Shown piece after piece: positions 1 through 8,626 of a stretch of 15,599 nucleotides of DNA (the stretch's first letter is position 1; each line of letters starts with the position of its first letter). The DNA is taken from contig JAYGEA010000271.1 in the NCBI GenBank assembly GCA_046582635.1, positions 1 through 15,599 of the forward strand, in the 5' to 3' direction. The notes under the pieces were generated by a model. It was not told the origin of the DNA, did no database searches, and worked only from the letters and a program-made list of their open reading frames with translations. Source of the DNA: GCA-2731375 sp046582635. GTDB lineage: Bacteria; Pseudomonadota; Alphaproteobacteria; GCA-2731375. Position numbers and translations under genes: made by a program.

Positions 1-344
1 TGGTCTTGCCCATACCCGCCGACACCTAGGTTATCTACCAGCCAATTCAGTTTCTTGGATAGCAGATAGGCACGGGAACCGTTATGCGGAACTTTGTCGG
101 AATAGGTGAAGGCATCGCCAAACGTGGCATAACATACATTATTATAGGTCTGATCATTGGGCCGCCGGCTATTGTTTTTCTTCCAGAGATCCCAGCCGAG
201 ATTAGGATCGACAATCCTTACTTTCTTAAAGTAACTCGTCCGGGATTCCTCTGGAATAATGATATCGAACTTGTCAAATGTAAAAGCAAGTATCTCAAAC
301 AAAAATAATGTAATAATTAATGTTATCGCTGAAATTTTTAGCAT
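1..344 (-). CDS. SGNH/GDSL-hydrolase-like protein, N-terminal part, cut by window edge
   Basis: Reading the minus strand from an ATG at 344 gives 114 codons that stay open to the left edge, so the C-terminus is missing. Residues 3-22 are strongly hydrophobic (signal peptide or membrane anchor). Residues 46-54 (DPNLGWDLW) resemble the DPxLGW segment common upstream of the catalytic block in secreted SGNH proteins. Residues 75-85 (FGDAFTYSDKV) align with the family block I pattern FGDSFTYGxxV, and residues 105-113 (NLGVGGYGQ) with block II. The nucleophile serine of block I is alanine here (Ala78, codon GCC at 111-113), so the protein may be inactive or rely on another chemistry. There is an in-frame stop just upstream of the ATG, and only a weak ribosome site. 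The DNA is much more AT-rich than the suf region, which suggests an accessory or transferred segment. The family call rests on motif recognition only. Confidence 0.6.
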   Translation of the reverse strand, partial: MLKISAITLIITLFLFEILAFTFDKFDIIIPEESRTSYFKKVRIVDPNLGWDLWKKNNSRRPNDQTYNNVCYATFGDAFTYSDKVPHNGSRAYLLSKKLNWLVDNLGVGGYGQD

Positions 345-877
345 TACGTTTTGCTAATTCTATCTGTTTCCCGCTATTTGCGTAATTTCATTTACATAAT
401 ACGAGAAAAAAATCCAACAAGCTTGGGAAGGCCATTGGTTGTCTTACTATGGCCGATCGGTTTGCTGTAAAGCGCGCCAAGAGTATTCGCTTGTCGGACC
501 AATGCTTTGAGCGCTCTATCACATCGCCCATTGTGTTCCGCCAGCATATATTTGCGCGCATCTTACTGCTTGGTCCCCTGCGTCGGCGCCAACACCGGTA
601 AATATCCTGCCGACAAAGCCGTGAAACCAAGAATTTCCGGCTAGCTTCCATGTTCTTGATGATGCTACTTAATTTGGGCAACTGACGCAATTCTTTACCC
701 TTTTTCGGCCTGCGGGATCGTCTGAATTTCGTCGGTTGGTTGTGTCCTGAGGTCCATTCAGCCATTTTCGTCGCCAATCCGGCGTACTTCCGCCATCTAC
801 CCCAACGACATCACACCGGAAATGCGCAAAGCCACTTTGGTTCATTTGATCCATGCTTTCCACCGCGCCGCCGGCTT
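345..877. other. Long gap without a convincing gene
   Basis: About 530 bases separate the SGNH-like gene from the MipA-like gene. Open frames exist on both strands, but the longest minus-strand ones (388-777, 669-863) are rich in Arg, Trp, Ser and Cys, overlap one another and match no family I recognise. Two short frames look more protein-like. One is on the plus strand at 726-905, with no start codon near its beginning and overlapping the mipA 3' end. The other is on the minus strand, ending near 400. They may be remnants of a decayed gene, but I cannot name one. I saw no tRNA, clear terminator or insertion-sequence ends. Confidence 0.5.
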
Positions 878-1714
878 TTATTCATTGACCATTCTATCCG
901 ATTGATAAAACGACCAGACCAGCCCCAGTCCCGCGCCATAGGTAAGGTCTTCGCGATAAAGTGGGCTGTCAACATTGGCCGCGCCATGATGGCTGCTGAG
1001 ATCCCCGATCATGAACATCTTCAAATGCTTGCCCAAGGGATACAGCAGGGATAGACGCACGCGGCTGCCCAAATAGCCGGCCTTGGCGTCATATAGGGCC
1101 CGGTTGCCGGTCACGAATGGTGCATCGACCTGATAAAAATAGTCCTGCAGGTCCTCGCTGGCGAAGGTGGTTGAGAGACCCAGTTTAAATTTCAGTCCGG
1201 ATTCAAAAATATTTTCATGCTGATAGGCAATTTGCGGTTCCGCCAAATAGCCCCGATGTTCCACGGCGGAGAAATCCGTCGAAAAAACAGCGCGCAGGGG
1301 CAGTTCAATATCAATCTTGGCCCATTTTGCCGCCCGCGCCACGGTCCATTGGATGCGCGGGCCCAGTTCCGCCATGTGATCCAGATCCGGCATGCCCCGG
1401 CGGGCATCATTGTCATCACTGTCGGCATCCAATGATCCGGACAACGAGACGTCCAATTCGAAATTCCGGCTGTGGATCAACCGCCCCCGCAACAGACCCT
1501 TGCTGTCGGAGCGGAAAAATTCTCCCCGGTAGATGGGAAACGGCAGGGCGATGCCGTTAAAATGATTCTGTCCGGCGGCCGGATAATCCGGCAAATACCC
1601 CGCGCCCCCCGCCACCCCCAGTTCGAACAGCGGCTTTTCCGCCGCCCCAACCCCAGAGCATGAGAACGCGAAAACAGCAGCTAAAATCAAAGCCTTGCGG
1701 GCGGCTGACAACAT
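878..1714 (-). CDS. MipA/OmpV family outer-membrane protein
   Basis: This encodes 278 residues with a cleavable signal peptide (hydrophobic stretch about 8-23, likely cleavage after GVGA at residue 24). The mature part has features I associate with MipA/OmpV proteins: an early ELGVAGGAGYLPDYP segment, ALPFPIYRGEFFRSD near 56-70, the acidic SDDNDARRGMPDLD near 98-111, and LPLRAVFSTDFS near 139-150. A predicted outer-membrane beta-barrel follows, ending in aromatic-rich strands (GAGLGLVWSFY). Family members are porin-like or scaffold proteins between envelope and murein enzymes; the substrate here is unknown. The last residues after WSF (YQSDRMVNE) extend a little beyond the usual terminal aromatic of a barrel. 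It is transcribed alone and divergently from the suf operon, sharing the 170-base intergenic region. Confidence 0.85.
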   Translation of the reverse strand: MLSAARKALILAAVFAFSCSGVGAAEKPLFELGVAGGAGYLPDYPAAGQNHFNGIALPFPIYRGEFFRSDSKGLLRGRLIHSRNFELDVSLSGSLDADSDDNDARRGMPDLDHMAELGPRIQWTVARAAKWAKIDIELPLRAVFSTDFSAVEHRGYLAEPQIAYQHENIFESGLKFKLGLSTTFASEDLQDYFYQVDAPFVTGNRALYDAKAGYLGSRVRLSLLYPLGKHLKMFMIGDLSSHHGAANVDSPLYREDLTYGAGLGLVWSFYQSDRMVNE

Positions 1715-1752
1715 GTTTGGTAAACCTAATTATTGAAAACGAGTAGGGTTAT

Positions 1753-1782
1753 GTTCTAGCAATAAACCATCCCTAAATGCAA
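1753..1782 (-). promoter_or_regulatory. Candidate promoter of the MipA-like gene
   Basis: On the minus strand a TTGCAT box (1777-1782) is followed after 18 bases by TAGAAC (1753-1758), about 39 bases upstream of the mipA start. Both are partial matches to the housekeeping -35 and -10 consensus. Seen by eye only. Confidence 0.3.
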
Positions 1783-1818
1783 AAGTGCGACCAGCGGAAA
1801 AGCTGTGCGGGAAGCCGC

Positions 1819-1846
1819 TTGACAAGATTTTAACATAGTCTATTTA
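1819..1846 (+). promoter_or_regulatory. Candidate promoter of the suf operon
   Basis: A perfect TTGACA (1819-1824) is followed after 16 bases by TATTTA (1841-1846). This places transcription start near 1853, about 30 bases before the regulator start codon, with a purine-rich ribosome site (AGAGGTGG, about 1874-1881) in between. It is the only good promoter-like pair before the operon, and the genes that follow are tightly packed, so it probably drives regulator through sufA. Confidence 0.5.
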
Positions 1847-1856
1847 AACAGTACTA
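1836..1856. promoter_or_regulatory. Imperfect dyad overlapping the suf -10 box, possible Rrf2 operator
   Basis: TAGTCT at 1836-1841 and AGTACTA at 1850-1856 form an imperfect inverted repeat around an AT-rich centre (ATTTAAAC). The arms match when one base is skipped. It has the AT-rich centre and AGT/ACT flanks seen in several Rrf2/IscR sites, and it overlaps the -10 box, as expected for autorepression by the adjacent regulator. No perfect IscR consensus is present, so this stays tentative. Confidence 0.35.
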
Positions 1857-1884
1857 AATTGGTCCTTTATATGAGAGGTGGCTG

Positions 1885-2414
1885 ATGATCCGCCTGAACA
1901 AAATGACGGATTACGCCGTGGTCATGTTGAGCCATATGGCCGCTGAAGGTGGCAATGTTGCCGGCAAGGAATGCGGCAAGGTGGTGACCGCGGCGCAGTT
2001 GGCGCAGGATTCCGGTGTTCCCCTGCCCTCCGCTTCCAAACTGATGAAGCAGCTTAACAAGGCGGGCATCCTGCAATCGCACCGGGGGGCGGGGGGCGGC
2101 TATGGTCTGAACCGGGCCGCCCGGGATATCACCGTGGCGGAAATTGTCGTCGCCCTGGAAGGTCCCATCGCCCTGACCGCCTGTGTCGAGGGCGCGGACA
2201 CATCGTGCGACGCAATGTCGTGGTGTGCCATGAGCGGCCGTTGGAATCATGTCAACCGGGCCATTCAGGTGGCCCTGGAAGGGGTCAGCCTGGCCGACAT
2301 GCTGCCCGCGCCGATGGCTTTCAGGCCGGCTTCCAATGATTTGATTTCAAAAATCAAAACAGAATCGCAAATTACTGATAATAAAGAAAAAATTGCAATT
2401 GGAAATTTATCAAC

Positions 2415-2418
<4 letters not shown>
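1885..2418 (+). CDS. Rrf2-family regulator of the SUF operon
   Basis: A 177-residue DNA-binding protein of the Rrf2/IscR family. Residues 1-80 form the winged helix-turn-helix: the family start RLNKMTDYAVVML, recognition region LPSASKLMKQLNKAGIL, and wing motif RGAGGGYGL (67-75). Three cysteines at 100, 108 and 114 match the Fe-S ligand region of the family, with spacing C-X7-C-X5-C against C-X5-C-X5-C in E. coli IscR. It probably binds a cluster and changes DNA binding as cluster demand varies. An insertion near residues 22-33 carries an additional Cys30. The last 25 or so residues are charged and encoded by AT-rich DNA. The start is supported by AGAGGTGG upstream. Its stop overlaps the sufB start in ATGA. 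Lead position in a suf operon is typical of SUF-associated Rrf2 proteins, so autoregulation is likely. It could equally be named iscR/sufR-like. Confidence 0.88.
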
Positions 2419-3872
<1,454 letters not shown>

Positions 3873-3885
3873 GAATATGCGTAAT

Positions 3886-4635
3886 ATGTTGGAAATAAAA
3901 GGCCTGCACGCGATGGTCGACAATACGGAAATCCTCAAGGGCGTGGATTTGACCATTGGGGCGGGCGAAGTGCATGCCATCATGGGGCCCAACGGCTCGG
4001 GCAAGAGTACATTGTCCTACGTGCTGGCGGGCCGGGACGGCTATGACGTCACGTCGGGCTCCATCGCCTACCGGGGCCGGGATTTGTTGGAGCTGTCAAT
4101 TGAAGAACGCGCCGTCGAAGGGCTGTTCCTGGGCTTTCAATATCCGGTGGAGTTGCCCGGCGTCTCGTCCACAACGTTTTTGAAAACCGCCCTCAACGCC
4201 GTGCGCCGGCAACGGGGCGAGGAGGAACTGGACGCGGTGCAGTTCATGAAGCGCCTAAGAGCTCATACCAAGACCTTGAATATCAGCGATGACATGCTGC
4301 GCCGGGGCGTCAACGAAGGCTTTTCCGGTGGCGAGAAAAAGCGCAACGAGATCCTGCAAATGGCCTTGCTGGAACCCTATTTCGCCGTGCTGGACGAAAC
4401 CGACAGCGGCCTGGACATCGATGCCCTGAAAATTGTGGCCGAAGGCGTCAACGCCATGCGCGGGCCGGCGCGGTCCATGTTGGTGATCACCCATTACCAG
4501 CGCCTGCTGGATTATATTGTGCCCGATTATGTCCATGTCCTGGCCCATGGCCGGATCGTAAAATCCGGCGGCAAGGAACTGGCAATGGAGCTGGAAGCAA
4601 AAGGCTATGGCGAGTTTCTGGGCGAGGCGGCCTAG
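3886..4635 (+). CDS. sufC: SufC, ABC-type ATPase of SufBCD
   Basis: Residues 34-42 (GPNGSGKST) are Walker A with Lys40. FSGGEKKR at 146-153 is the ABC signature, LDE with catalytic Glu171 ends Walker B, and His203 (ITHYQRLL) is the switch histidine. With the ATG at 3886, Lys40, Glu171 and His203 fall on exactly the E. coli SufC numbers. The length (249 residues) also fits the family, and AGGA at 3871-3874 lies at a normal distance. An in-frame ATG at 3877 would add three residues and leave almost no room for that ribosome site. SufC hydrolyses ATP in the cytosol to drive conformational change in SufB-SufD during cluster assembly and is not a transporter. It lies 13 bases after sufB and three bases before sufD. 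Confidence 0.96.
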   Translation: MLEIKGLHAMVDNTEILKGVDLTIGAGEVHAIMGPNGSGKSTLSYVLAGRDGYDVTSGSIAYRGRDLLELSIEERAVEGLFLGFQYPVELPGVSSTTFLKTALNAVRRQRGEEELDAVQFMKRLRAHTKTLNISDDMLRRGVNEGFSGGEKKRNEILQMALLEPYFAVLDETDSGLDIDALKIVAEGVNAMRGPARSMLVITHYQRLLDYIVPDYVHVLAHGRIVKSGGKELAMELEAKGYGEFLGEAA

Positions 4636-4638
4636 GCA

Positions 4639-5931
4639 ATGACGCCGGAAATCTACAACGCGGAATACGCCCCCAACCTGCCGGGCCATGGTTTGCCCTG
4701 GTTGGCGAACTTGCGGAGCGATGCGGCGGCCCGTTTTGCCGCCACCGGCCTGCCCGACCGCAAGGTTGAAGAGTGGCGTTACACGGACCTGCGTGCCATC
4801 AAGGACCGGTTGTACACAGTGCCGGTCGGCGACGGTGGGCAGGTCGGCGACGGCGGCAAAATTCCCTCTGCCCTGCTGACCAATAGCCTGCGTCTGGTTT
4901 TCAAAAATGGAAACCTGGTGACGGGCGCCCCGGACCTGCCGCCGGGTGTCCGGCTGCTGGGCATGGCCGGGGCAATGGTTGATGCACCTGAAATTCTGGC
5001 TGACCATCTGGGACAAAGTGAAGCCGTGCGGGAAATGCCCCTGCCCTCTCTGAACCAGGCCATGAGCCGGGACGGCTATGTCTTGATCCTGGACGCCGGC
5101 ATCGCGTTGCAGCGGCCCGTTGAAATATTGTTCCTGAACCAAAGCGGCGCCAGCTACCCCCGCAATCTGATTTTGGCGGGCGCGGGCAGCACGGTGACGA
5201 TTGTTGAACACTATTTAGGTGCCGATTTGGCTGCCGGTGATGCGCCCGAAGATGGCTATGTCTTGAACGCCGTAACCGAAATCCACGCCGCGCCTGGCGC
5301 AAAAATCGACCGCTACAAGATCCAACGGGAGGCCGCCGCCGCAAGTCATATTGCCACCGTGGCCGCGCAACTGGCGGATCATGCCCGGTTGGAAAATTTT
5401 GATCTCAATCTGGGCGGCAGGCTGGCCCGCAGCGAGCTCCATGTGGCCTTGCAGGGCGCGGAGGCCACGGCCATTCTGAACGGCATTTATCTGCTGCGCG
5501 ATAAACAGCATTGCGACAATGTCATCCACATGGACCATGTGGTGGGCGCCACCAACAGCCAGCAGGATTATCGCGGCCTGTTGGACGACCATTCCCACGG
5601 CGTCTTTCAGGGCAAGATCTCCGTGCGGCCGGACGCCCAGGGCATTGAAGGTCATCAATTGAACAAGACCCTGCTGCTCTCCGACAAGGCGGAAATAGAC
5701 AGCAAGCCGGAGTTGGAAATTCTGGCCGACGATGTCAAATGCAGCCACGGCGCCACCACTGGCGAATTGGACGAAAGCGGCCTGTTCTACCTCCGCTCCC
5801 GCGGCATACCGGAGTGGGAGGCGCGGCGGCTGTTGATGGCGGCGTTTCTGGCCCAGACCCTAGAGAAGATCAGCGATGGGGACGTCCACGCCGTCATGGA
5901 TGGCATGGTAACCGATTGGATGGGGTCATGA
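4639..5931 (+). CDS. sufD: SufD, scaffold partner of SufB and SufC
   Basis: This has 430 residues, a usual SufD length (E. coli 423). The N-terminal KVEEWRYTDLR motif (about 45-55) is characteristic, and the C-terminal half is the beta-helix shared with SufB. It includes NVIHMDHV, SHGVFQGKISV and VKCSHGATTGELDESGLFYL. His370 in the CSHGA motif corresponds to E. coli His360, implicated at the SufB-SufD interface where the cluster forms. SufD is needed for iron entry and complex stability. A small in-frame tandem repeat (VGDGGQ then VGDGGK, 4825-4860) sits in the variable N-terminal region. The stop overlaps the sufS start as ATGA. Confidence 0.95.
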   Translation: MTPEIYNAEYAPNLPGHGLPWLANLRSDAAARFAATGLPDRKVEEWRYTDLRAIKDRLYTVPVGDGGQVGDGGKIPSALLTNSLRLVFKNGNLVTGAPDLPPGVRLLGMAGAMVDAPEILADHLGQSEAVREMPLPSLNQAMSRDGYVLILDAGIALQRPVEILFLNQSGASYPRNLILAGAGSTVTIVEHYLGADLAAGDAPEDGYVLNAVTEIHAAPGAKIDRYKIQREAAAASHIATVAAQLADHARLENFDLNLGGRLARSELHVALQGAEATAILNGIYLLRDKQHCDNVIHMDHVVGATNSQQDYRGLLDDHSHGVFQGKISVRPDAQGIEGHQLNKTLLLSDKAEIDSKPELEILADDVKCSHGATTGELDESGLFYLRSRGIPEWEARRLLMAAFLAQTLEKISDGDVHAVMDGMVTDWMGS

Positions 5932-7196
5932 ACGACATCAGCCAATCCTCGAATTTGGCCGGCCACAATGTGGAGGGCGGCTTTGATGTGGCGGGTATCC
6001 GCCGGGATTTTCCCATTCTCTCCCGCCAAGTCCACGGCAAACCCCTGGTCTATTTCGACAACGGCGCCTCGGCGCAAAAGCCCCGCGCGGTTATCGATGC
6101 CATGACGGAGGTACTGGAAGATCAATACACCAACGTCCATCGCGGCGCGCACTACCTCAGCCAAACCCTGACGGACCGCTATGAAGGCGTGCGGGGCAAG
6201 ATCGCCCGTTTCATCAACGCGCCGTCGGAAGATCAAATTGTGATCACCCGCAACGCGACCGAGGCCATCAACCTGGTGGCCGCCACATTCGGCCGCAGCT
6301 TTATCGGCGCGGGAGATGGCATCGTCATTTCGGCCATGGAACATCACGCCAATATCGTGCCGTGGCAAATGCTGCGGGATGAAAAGGGCATCGATCTGAA
6401 AGTAGCCCCCATTGACGACCGTGGCGTGTTGGAGATGGAGGCTTACGAGGCGCTGCTGGACGGCAATACCAAGATTGTCGCCATGACCCATTGCTCCAAC
6501 GTTCTCGGCACCCACGTGCCGGCCAAGGAAATTATCCGCCTGGCCCACGCGCGGGGCATTCCCGTATTGCTGGACGGCAGCCAGTCGGTGGTTCACAGCG
6601 TGATCGACGTCCAGGACCTGGATGTGGATTTCTTTGTTTTCACGGGCCATAAACTATACGGCCCCAACGCCGTCGGCATGTTGTATGGCAAGGCCGAATT
6701 GCTGGCCAAGATGCCCCCCTATCAGGGCGGCGGCGATATGATCGAAACCGTCACCTACGAAAAAACCACCTATAAAGATCCACCCCATCGGTTTGAATCC
6801 GGCACCCCGGCCATTGTTGAAGTCATCGGCATGGGCGCCGCCATCGACTATGTCACCGCCATTGGCATGGACAGAATAGCAGCGCACGAGAAGGCCTTGC
6901 TGGCCTACGCGACGGAACGGCTGACCGCCCAGCCCGATATCAGGCTGTTTGGCACCGCGCCGGAAAAGGCGGCTATCTTGTCGTTCATCCAGGAAGGCAT
7001 CCATCCCTTCGACACCGCCGCCGCCCTGGACCGCGCCGGTGTCGCGGTGCGCGTGGGACAGCATTGCGCCGAACCCTTGATGGACCGTCTGGGCGTGGAC
7101 GGCACCTTGCGGGCGTCTTTGGCCATGTACAACACCACGGCCGAGATCGACGTCATGATTGACGCCTTGGAACGGGCCAGGACGTTATTCACATGA
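5928..7196 (+). CDS. sufS: SufS, group II cysteine desulfurase
   Basis: A PLP-dependent aminotransferase-fold enzyme that converts L-cysteine to alanine, leaving a persulfide on its catalytic cysteine for SufE. It has 422 residues from the ATG overlapping the sufD stop; the open frame extends upstream into sufD, but family proteins begin near the DVAGIRRDFPIL segment, so the short form is chosen. Lys242 in FTGHKLYGP is the PLP Schiff-base lysine. Cys380 in RVGQHCAEPLM is the sulfur-accepting cysteine, in the short-loop context of group II enzymes. RFESGTP (about 284-290) and the AMEHHANIVPW segment are also typical. Its stop overlaps the sufE start as ATGA, fitting stoichiometric production with its partner. 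Confidence 0.96.
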   Translation: MNDISQSSNLAGHNVEGGFDVAGIRRDFPILSRQVHGKPLVYFDNGASAQKPRAVIDAMTEVLEDQYTNVHRGAHYLSQTLTDRYEGVRGKIARFINAPSEDQIVITRNATEAINLVAATFGRSFIGAGDGIVISAMEHHANIVPWQMLRDEKGIDLKVAPIDDRGVLEMEAYEALLDGNTKIVAMTHCSNVLGTHVPAKEIIRLAHARGIPVLLDGSQSVVHSVIDVQDLDVDFFVFTGHKLYGPNAVGMLYGKAELLAKMPPYQGGGDMIETVTYEKTTYKDPPHRFESGTPAIVEVIGMGAAIDYVTAIGMDRIAAHEKALLAYATERLTAQPDIRLFGTAPEKAAILSFIQEGIHPFDTAAALDRAGVAVRVGQHCAEPLMDRLGVDGTLRASLAMYNTTAEIDVMIDALERARTLFT

Positions 7197-7666
7197 ACAC
7201 AATTTCTAAAATAGCGCCCGAAAAACTGCTTCAGTATGACGAATATGTGAAGGCGCTGGATTTCCTCGACGAGGAAAGCCGCTTTGAATACATCATCGAT
7301 ATCGGCAAGCGGGCCGACAAGGTGCCGTTTCCGGCCGCGTGCATGAACGAGGCCCATATGATGCACGGCTGCATGTCGAAAGTCTGGATCGTCCATGATA
7401 TGGACGGCGGCGCGCATTTCTTTAAGGGGCAAAGCGACGCCATCATCGTCAAGGGCCTGGTCTCCATAATGACCGGCGCCTTTAGTGGTCTGACCTCGGA
7501 AGAACTTGCCGCGTTGAGCCTGGATCATGTGCGCGGCCTCAACCTGGGCGCGCTGACCATGCAGCGCCAGGTCGGCATGATGGCCATGTTGAAACATATG
7601 CAGAAGTTAAGCCGGCAGGCGGACATCGCGGCCGAAACGGCTGAAGTGACTGCGGCGGCGGACTGA
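7193..7666 (+). CDS. sufE: SufE, sulfur-transfer partner of SufS
   Basis: This 157-residue cytosolic protein accepts persulfide sulfur from SufS and passes it to SufB. Cys60 in HGCMSKVWI matches the family's active-site cysteine (Cys51 in E. coli, GCQSQVWI). The preceding RFEYIIDIGKR (30-40) and following SDAIIVKGLVSIM segment and the late RGLNLGALTMQRQVGMMAML region are characteristic. There is one other cysteine, Cys50 in PAACMNEAH, and the last 20 residues are an Ala/Glu/Thr-rich tail. The start overlaps the sufS stop by four bases, so coupling is likely. Confidence 0.95.
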   Translation: MNTISKIAPEKLLQYDEYVKALDFLDEESRFEYIIDIGKRADKVPFPAACMNEAHMMHGCMSKVWIVHDMDGGAHFFKGQSDAIIVKGLVSIMTGAFSGLTSEELAALSLDHVRGLNLGALTMQRQVGMMAMLKHMQKLSRQADIAAETAEVTAAAD

Positions 7667-7694
7667 ATTTGGGAATGTAAATTGGGGAAATGTA

Positions 7695-8111
7695 ATGTCT
7701 GATATGGATTACTATGGGGGAGACGACCTCTTTGGCCATCTCAATGGACCGGAGTTGGACGAGGACGGCAAGGCCCGCGCCGGTACGGTGCTGGCCGATG
7801 GCGTCACCGTCGCCACCGAAGCTGACGTGGTTACCGCCATGAGCGAGGTATATGATCCGGAAATTCCGGTCAATATTTATGAACTTGGCCTGATCTACGA
7901 GCACAAAATTGATCCCGCCGGCTCGGTTGAGATCCAAATGACCCTGACTGCCCCTGCCTGCCCAGTAGCCGGCGTCCTGCCCGGCCATTTGGCGCGCACC
8001 GTGTCGGAGGTTGAAGGGGTGGGCGAGGTCGTGGTGGCACTGGTTTGGGATCCACCGTGGAGCATGAACATGATGTCGGAAGCGGCCCGCGTTGAATTGA
8101 ATATGTTTTAA
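7695..8111 (+). CDS. sufT: SufT, DUF59/MIP18-domain Fe-S maturation protein
   Basis: This has 138 residues. After about 40 variable acidic residues comes a DUF59/MIP18 domain. Asp54-Pro-Glu-Ile-Pro58 in YDPEIPVNIYELGLIY is the family signature, and Cys89 in TLTAPACPVAG is the conserved cysteine. The C-terminal PPWSMNMMSEAARVELNMF is typical of the SUF-linked branch. Homologues help mature Fe-S proteins; the exact step is less well defined than for other SUF proteins. It follows sufE after 28 bases, with a ribosome site GGGGA at 7684-7688. That gap contains two near-copies of TTGGGAATGTAA, so the ribosome-site region looks duplicated. Confidence 0.9.
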   Translation: MSDMDYYGGDDLFGHLNGPELDEDGKARAGTVLADGVTVATEADVVTAMSEVYDPEIPVNIYELGLIYEHKIDPAGSVEIQMTLTAPACPVAGVLPGHLARTVSEVEGVGEVVVALVWDPPWSMNMMSEAARVELNMF

Positions 8112-8117
8112 AGTTAT

Positions 8118-8143
8118 CTCAAGTTTTCGGTAAAATACTTGAG
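8118..8143 (+). other. Stem-loop between sufT and the SufA-type gene
   Basis: CTCAAGTTTT (8118-8127) pairs with AAAA plus CTTGAG (8132-8135, 8138-8143) around a CGGT loop, with a two-base TA bulge. No T-run follows, so it does not look like an intrinsic terminator. It lies in the 59-base gap between the two genes and could stabilise or process the mRNA upstream of the last suf gene. Confidence 0.45.
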
Positions 8144-8170
8144 GTTCATGGTGAAAAGGATGCTGAGGTC

Positions 8171-8512
8171 ATGGAAAAACCTCCAATTTTGACAATGACG
8201 GAGGCGGCGGTCAGCCGCGCCAAGGAATTGATGGACCGGGGCAATGGCGAGATCTTGGCCCTGCGCGTGGGCGTCAAGACGGGGGGCTGTTCCGGCCTGA
8301 TGTATGAGGTGGAATACGCCACGGAAAAGAAACCGTTCGAGGAAGAGGTGGAAGCCGACGGCGTTAAGGTCTTCATCAACCCCACGGCCATCATGTTCTT
8401 GCTCGGCTCGGAAATGGATTACAAGACCGACAAATTCCAATCCACCTTCGTTTTCAACAATCCCAACGAAACTGATCGCTGCGGCTGCGGGGAAAGTTTC
8501 CGGGTGGCCTAG
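8171..8512 (+). CDS. sufA: SufA/IscA-type (HesB family) Fe-S carrier
   Basis: A 113-residue A-type carrier. The three ligand cysteines are at the expected places: Cys40 in TGGCSGLMY, and Cys104 and Cys106 in CGCGESFRV at the C-terminus. Such proteins receive clusters from the SufBCD scaffold and hand them to apoproteins. AAAGGA about ten bases upstream supports this ATG; other ATGs just upstream (8148, 8160) are out of frame. As the last member of the run in a suf operon it is most simply SufA, though IscA or ErpA cannot be told apart from sequence alone. A run of six T follows the stop codon directly, but no convincing hairpin precedes it. Confidence 0.88.
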   Translation: MEKPPILTMTEAAVSRAKELMDRGNGEILALRVGVKTGGCSGLMYEVEYATEKKPFEEEVEADGVKVFINPTAIMFLLGSEMDYKTDKFQSTFVFNNPNETDRCGCGESFRVA

Positions 8513-8557
8513 TTTTTTGTAATCGATACCAATTTTACCGTCTCATTTAGCTGATAT

Positions 8558-8587
8558 TTGGCCGGTTGTTTCAAATTGTCCTATACT
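8558..8587 (+). promoter_or_regulatory. Candidate promoter of amtB-glnK
   Basis: TTGGCC (8558-8563) and TATACT (8582-8587) are spaced by 18 bases, about 40 bases upstream of the amtB start. I looked for a sigma-54 GG-N10-GC element, expected for NtrC control of amtB. The nearest, from 8559, lacks the GC, so nitrogen regulation is not visible here. Confidence 0.35.
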
Positions 8588-8626
8588 CCTCTTGATTCGA
8601 CAACAGATCGAACTCAGGGGGCGATA

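Noticed and set aside
84..308. Plus-strand frame of 74 codons at the left edge
   Set aside because: It lies antisense to the SGNH-like frame, which has recognisable blocks and a better N-terminus; the plus frame is a shadow.
388..863. Minus-strand frames as a transposase or hypothetical gene
   Set aside because: They are rich in Arg, Trp and Cys, overlap each other in different frames, and show no DDE, HTH or other transposase motif. No terminal inverted repeats were seen.
8513..8520. Intrinsic terminator after the SufA-type gene
   Set aside because: A T6 run follows the stop, but I could not find a stem of useful length with a loop directly before it.
8559..8575. Possible sigma-54 promoter before amtB
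   Set aside because: A GG is present, but the GC that must follow after ten bases is CA, so the element does not fit.
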